Assembly (NCBI GenBank): GCA_002409965.1
Contig: DHON01000027.1
Coordinates: 1 to 7,662 of the forward strand
Direction: 5' to 3'
Source: Firmicutes bacterium UBA5389
GTDB taxonomy: Bacteria > Bacillota > DTU025
DNA: 7,662 nt
Of the stretch, positions 5,366 to 7,662 are shown one piece after another. Numbering within the stretch: position 1 is the first letter of the stretch; the number at the start of each line of letters is the position of its first letter. The translations under genes were made by a program, and so were the position numbers. The notes beneath the pieces were generated by a model, which saw only the letters and a list, made by a program, of their open reading frames with translations, did no database searches and had not been told where the DNA came from.

Positions 5366-5797
5366 ATGCGCGAACGGGAGGTTGTCGGGCGAATCAAGGA
5401 GGCGGTAGTGCCTGTTCTCACGAGGCACAGTCGGGTTGTGGCAGCCTATCTTTTTGGCTCCGCAGGTACAGAATGGGCCACTGCCATGAGCGATATCGAC
5501 ATTGCCGTTCTCGTCGATGGCGGTATCTCTCTTGTGGACGAGCTGTCGCTGTCGGCTGATGTAGCAGCGGCGCTTGGAAGAGATGATGTGGATCTGCTCG
5601 TCCTCAATTCGGCGCGCAATGATCTGCAGCACGCAGTCATATCAGAAGGCGAGATCATCCTGGATCGCGATCCTCTGAAGACATCGGATTTCATCGAGAA
5701 GGTTCTGTCGGTCCACAAGGACTATGGCATATACATGAGGACCTTCTTGAGCGATCTGAAATCGGGGTTGAAGGAGGACTACCTCCATGATCGATGA
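5366..5797 (+). CDS. mntA: MntA-like minimal nucleotidyltransferase, type VII antitoxin
   Basis: This 143-residue protein belongs to the MNT (DNA polymerase beta-like) nucleotidyltransferases. The GSX10DXD signature is complete: G31-S32 in YLFGSAGTEWAT, then D43-I-D45 in MSDIDIAVLV. The third carboxylate is D76 in DVDLLVLN. In characterised MntA-HepT pairs the antitoxin transfers AMP to a tyrosine next to the HEPN active site and so silences the toxin RNase. I chose ATG 5366 over GTG 5357 because GGGGAGG at 5351-5357 lies 8 nt upstream of it and overlaps the GTG. Length and motif spacing are normal for the family, so it looks functional. Its 3' end overlaps the HepT-like gene by 11 nt, the standard arrangement. 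Because that partner is truncated, this may now be an orphan antitoxin. Confidence 0.87.
   Translation: MREREVVGRIKEAVVPVLTRHSRVVAAYLFGSAGTEWATAMSDIDIAVLVDGGISLVDELSLSADVAAALGRDDVDLLVLNSARNDLQHAVISEGEIILDRDPLKTSDFIEKVLSVHKDYGIYMRTFLSDLKSGLKEDYLHDR
5773..5786 (+). promoter_or_regulatory. HepT ribosome binding site inside a hairpin
   Basis: GGAGG (5773-5777) and CCTCC (5782-5786) are perfect inverted repeats separated by ACTA, and the HepT start codon follows at once (5787). The only possible ribosome binding site is therefore paired in the mRNA. It lies inside the mntA coding region, so ribosomes finishing mntA would melt it. This predicts translational coupling that keeps toxin synthesis dependent on antitoxin synthesis. 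The 5-bp stem with a 4-nt loop is modest but GC-rich. Confidence 0.5.
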
Positions 5798-6017
5798 GTC
5801 GAGAGTTCTGCGTAAGCTCCAGGTTGTCACGGATTCGCTCTCAAAGCTTGAGGAGCTGGCGCGAATGGATAGGGACGCTTTTCTCGCTGACTTTCGGAGC
5901 ATTGACTCAGCCAAGCACAATCTGCAGACCAGCATCGAGGCGATGATCGATATATGCAATCACATCATCTCGCGAAAGAGGCTCAGAGCTCCAGCGACGA
6001 ACGCAGAGTCCTTGTGA
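5787..6017 (+). pseudogene. hepT: HepT-like HEPN toxin (DUF86), C-terminally truncated
   Basis: The 76 residues match the first half of HepT/DUF86 proteins, which normally run to about 130-150. DSAKHNLQTSIEAMIDIC followed by NHIISRKRLRAPATNAES is the characteristic core. After NAESL comes TGA (6015-6017). The second half, including the conserved RX4-6H HEPN nuclease motif and the tyrosine that MntA modifies, is absent from all three plus frames up to 6147. The sequence that follows encodes an unrelated hydrophobic tail, so the 3' end was removed by deletion, not by a point mutation. The fragment cannot cut RNA as HepT does, though it might still bind MntA. The start at 5787 is fixed by the overlap with mntA and the GGAGG at 5773-5777. 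Confidence 0.8.
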
Positions 6018-6140
6018 TCTGCCGCAAGCGCCCAGACTGCTCCGAGGATCCCACTGTCGCTGTCACTGGCCGCAATCATGCTGTTCGTATCCGCGGTGTT
6101 CGCCGCAGGCTCGGCGGGCGCAACCGGCCCGGCCGAATGA
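6018..6140 (+). pseudogene. 3' remnant of a membrane protein gene
   Basis: Directly after the HepT stop, and in the same frame, the sequence reads SAASAQTAPRIPLS, then LSLAAIMLFVSAVFAAG and ends GATGPAE at a TGA (6138-6140). Third codon positions are strongly GC-rich, and one clear membrane helix of about 18 residues lies near the C-terminus. There is no start codon or ribosome binding site of its own. This is most simply the tail of a polytopic transporter or other membrane protein whose front was deleted together with the HepT 3' end. It stops 27 nt before the C45 hydrolase start, so the two were probably cotranscribed. A permease is possible but not shown. Confidence 0.4.
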
Positions 6141-6167
6141 CGCGACGTGATTGGAGGTAGGACCGGA

Positions 6168-7415
6168 ATGGGCACTAGGCAGATACGTGAGAACCGCAGC
6201 TTTGCTCCTATGATAGTAGTTCTGGCCGTTCTGGTCGCTGCGGCGGGTTTGACCCTGCGTTGCGGCGCCGAGGAAACCGGAGTCCAGCTCGTTGAATACG
6301 CGAGCTACGAAGGGGGTAGAGCATACAAGACCGGCGACGGCGCTTACTGGGTGCTCAACCTGAATGGCGCCTGGCGGGCGATGGGGCGACAGTACGGAGG
6401 GCTCGTGGGAGACGAACTGCGCCGGTTCCTCGCCGAGATCACAGACGATATAGCGCGGCGCGGAATGCCAGTCTCCAGCCAGCAGGAGTTCGCGGATTCC
6501 TGGACAGGAACACTCAGCGAAAACCTCAAGGAGCTGCTAGGAGGCATAGCCGAGACATCGGGTCTCAACCAGGATGAGGTCTCGCGTCTCGATGCCGGAA
6601 TAGTCATGCTGTCAACCGTGGCCCTGGGCGGTGCGCCGCCCAGCGCATGCAGCGCCATTGCAGCCTGGGATGGGTATACGCCCAACGGCGCCCTCGTGTT
6701 CGGGAGGAACTGGGACATCGATAGGCAGGCTTTGCTGCCGTACATGAAGTATCTATCCGTTGTCGTGTTCAACCCTGATTCAGGGAACGCTTTCGCGAAC
6801 GTGCACCCCCTCGGCGATGTGTATCTTGAGACCGGCATGAACGAGCTCGGCCTGTTCATTGAGCTCAACAATGGAGCCTATTCTGATCCCGGCTACATGG
6901 AAGAGCGGGAGAACACCACATCGTTGCTGGCAACGGCCCTAAACGAATCTAGCACCCTCGAGGAGGCATCGTCTTATCTGGTGCAGACGCCCGCTGATCT
7001 CGCGTACATTATCCAGATCGCTGATGCCGAAGAGTGCGTATCGGCGGAAAGGGCGACTTTTAGCGCCCGCGTGAGAAGAGGCGACCAGGAGGGGGTTCTG
7101 GCGGCCTACAACAGCTTCGTGCCGCCGTATCCCGAGGACTGGGCGGGCAAGGTGACCGACCCCCGTCCGGAGGATCTCGATCCGCGCTACCGCAACCTCA
7201 TCAGGCTTGCCAACTCCGATAGGTTCCGCGGCAAGCTCGATGTCGAGAGCATGAAGGAACTCCTGGATATAGGCGTCTATGACGGCGGCGCTGTACACCC
7301 CGGCACAGTCTACCAAGTGATCGCCCTTCCCGAGCAGCTCACCCTGTGGGTTCGCGCCCTCGACTTCGCGGGCTGGCAACAGGTGAACTTGCGGGATCTG
7401 TTCGGGAGACGGTGA
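6168..7415 (+). CDS. C45-type Ntn hydrolase (acyltransferase/peptidase), membrane-anchored
   Basis: This 415-residue protein has the layout of the C45 / acyl-CoA:6-APA acyltransferase-like Ntn hydrolases. Residues 14-30 form one hydrophobic helix, a signal peptide or anchor, ending LTLRCG; the TLRC is not a good lipobox. A propeptide-like segment (NLNGAWRAMGRQYGG, 64-78) precedes PPSAC161SAIAAWDG, where C161 would become the nucleophile by self-cleavage. GRNWDID (179-185) supplies the conserved Arg/Asn/Asp, IELNNG (231-236) the later Asn, and AAYNSF (312-317) fills the place of the usual T-N-H-F. Family members cleave or transfer linear amide bonds; the substrate cannot be told. ATG 6168 is preferred over GTG 6147 because GGAGGT (6153-6158) lies 9-10 nt upstream. 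Codon use is strongly GC3-rich and the gene is intact, probably native, with a deleted membrane-protein gene just upstream. Confidence 0.82.
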   Translation: MGTRQIRENRSFAPMIVVLAVLVAAAGLTLRCGAEETGVQLVEYASYEGGRAYKTGDGAYWVLNLNGAWRAMGRQYGGLVGDELRRFLAEITDDIARRGMPVSSQQEFADSWTGTLSENLKELLGGIAETSGLNQDEVSRLDAGIVMLSTVALGGAPPSACSAIAAWDGYTPNGALVFGRNWDIDRQALLPYMKYLSVVVFNPDSGNAFANVHPLGDVYLETGMNELGLFIELNNGAYSDPGYMEERENTTSLLATALNESSTLEEASSYLVQTPADLAYIIQIADAEECVSAERATFSARVRRGDQEGVLAAYNSFVPPYPEDWAGKVTDPRPEDLDPRYRNLIRLANSDRFRGKLDVESMKELLDIGVYDGGAVHPGTVYQVIALPEQLTLWVRALDFAGWQQVNLRDLFGRR

Positions 7416-7452
7416 GCCGGCGTACACGCAAGCCTCGTGCTCGCGGCGGACT

Positions 7453-7662
7453 GTGCAGAAGATTGGGACGGGTTGTTCAGTGACGGGAAGACTATCAGTG
7501 TCCGTGATCACCGAAGAGCATGACGTTACGGTGGGTTCGAGTCACTTCGATACGACGAGCCTGTCGGTGTATGGAGAGTATGAGAACCAAGACTGCGAAA
7601 ATGCCATCGAAGTGGTGCTTGGGTACAGCAAGGACAGAAGGCCCGACCTTAAGCAAATCCAG
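7453..7662 (+). pseudogene. IS1634-type transposase, 5'-truncated, runs off the window
   Basis: The frame reads SSHFDTTSLSVYGEYE followed by IEVVLGYSKDRRPDLKQIQ at the window edge. HFDTTS-x-S-x-Y-G-E-Y and GYSKDHRPDLKQ are hallmarks of IS1634-group (IS4-like DDE) transposases, and the Asp at 7549-7551 would be the first catalytic residue. Full proteins carry about 130-170 residues before this point. Here only about 40 codons separate it from the C45 gene stop, and no proper start codon or ribosome binding site is present. A preceding segment reading DWDGLFSDGKT in another frame resembles the LFSD-x-A part of the family, suggesting an additional frameshift near 7490. The N-terminus is therefore lost; the remainder beyond the window may or may not be intact. 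Confidence 0.72.

Noticed and set aside
1..7662. CRISPR array, tRNA, rRNA, riboswitch or replication origin.
   Set aside because: I found no regularly spaced repeats, cloverleaf or T-loop pattern, known aptamer core or iteron cluster by reading both strands.

Overview
The window looks like a decayed accessory region of a fairly GC-rich Gram-positive bacterium, probably a clostridial or Limnochordia-like member of the Bacillota. This placement is inferred from the strong GGAGG ribosome binding sites, GC-rich third codon positions and gene families seen, not from a marker gene. Few genes are intact. Most recognisable homology sits in truncated, frameshifted or spliced remnants, with insertion-sequence debris at several junctions.

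Layout from left to right. Positions 1-560 hold no convincing gene, but 47-302 has a MITE-like organisation: perfect 15-bp terminal inverted repeats around a perfect 31-bp palindrome. Positions 563-951 (minus) are a dead IS1595/ISXO2-type transposase that keeps its N-terminal and C-terminal motifs but has lost the catalytic core. Positions 1370-1504 (minus) encode a 44-residue single-pass membrane protein with a near-perfect ribosome binding site. Positions 1561-1653 are a scrap of a helix-hairpin-helix DNA glycosylase gene. An unrecognised protein-like reading frame follows (1656-1934), then an XRE-type helix-turn-helix gene killed by an amber codon (1974-2150). Positions 2363-3115 (minus) are an intact, strikingly AT-rich CPBP intramembrane protease gene, most likely a recent import.

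Positions 3203-3667 (minus) are the C-terminal part of an IS4-type transposase with a complete YREK signature. It abuts head to head a second DNA glycosylase pseudogene (3665-4356, plus) that has lost its N-terminus and carries a frameshift, but still ends in an endonuclease III-type 4Fe-4S motif. This copy is paralogous to the 1561-1653 scrap. Two small unrecognised genes follow (4499-4744 minus and 5056-5214 plus).

The most biologically interesting part is 5276-6017: a promoter-like site, an intact MntA-like minimal nucleotidyltransferase, and an overlapping HepT-like HEPN partner. The HepT ribosome binding site lies in a hairpin next to its start codon. HepT stops after 76 residues, before the catalytic RX4-6H region, so the type VII toxin-antitoxin module appears to have lost its toxin. 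The HepT stop is followed, in the same frame, by the 3' end of an unrelated membrane protein gene, which marks a deletion scar. Positions 6168-7415 encode an intact membrane-anchored C45-type Ntn hydrolase. The window ends inside a 5'-truncated IS1634-type transposase (from about 7453).

I see no tRNA, rRNA or CRISPR array. No single intact novel system is evident. The best leads are the MITE-like element, the toxin-less MntA/HepT locus with its hairpin-masked ribosome binding site, and the two broken Fe-S DNA glycosylase paralogs that flank a foreign protease gene.
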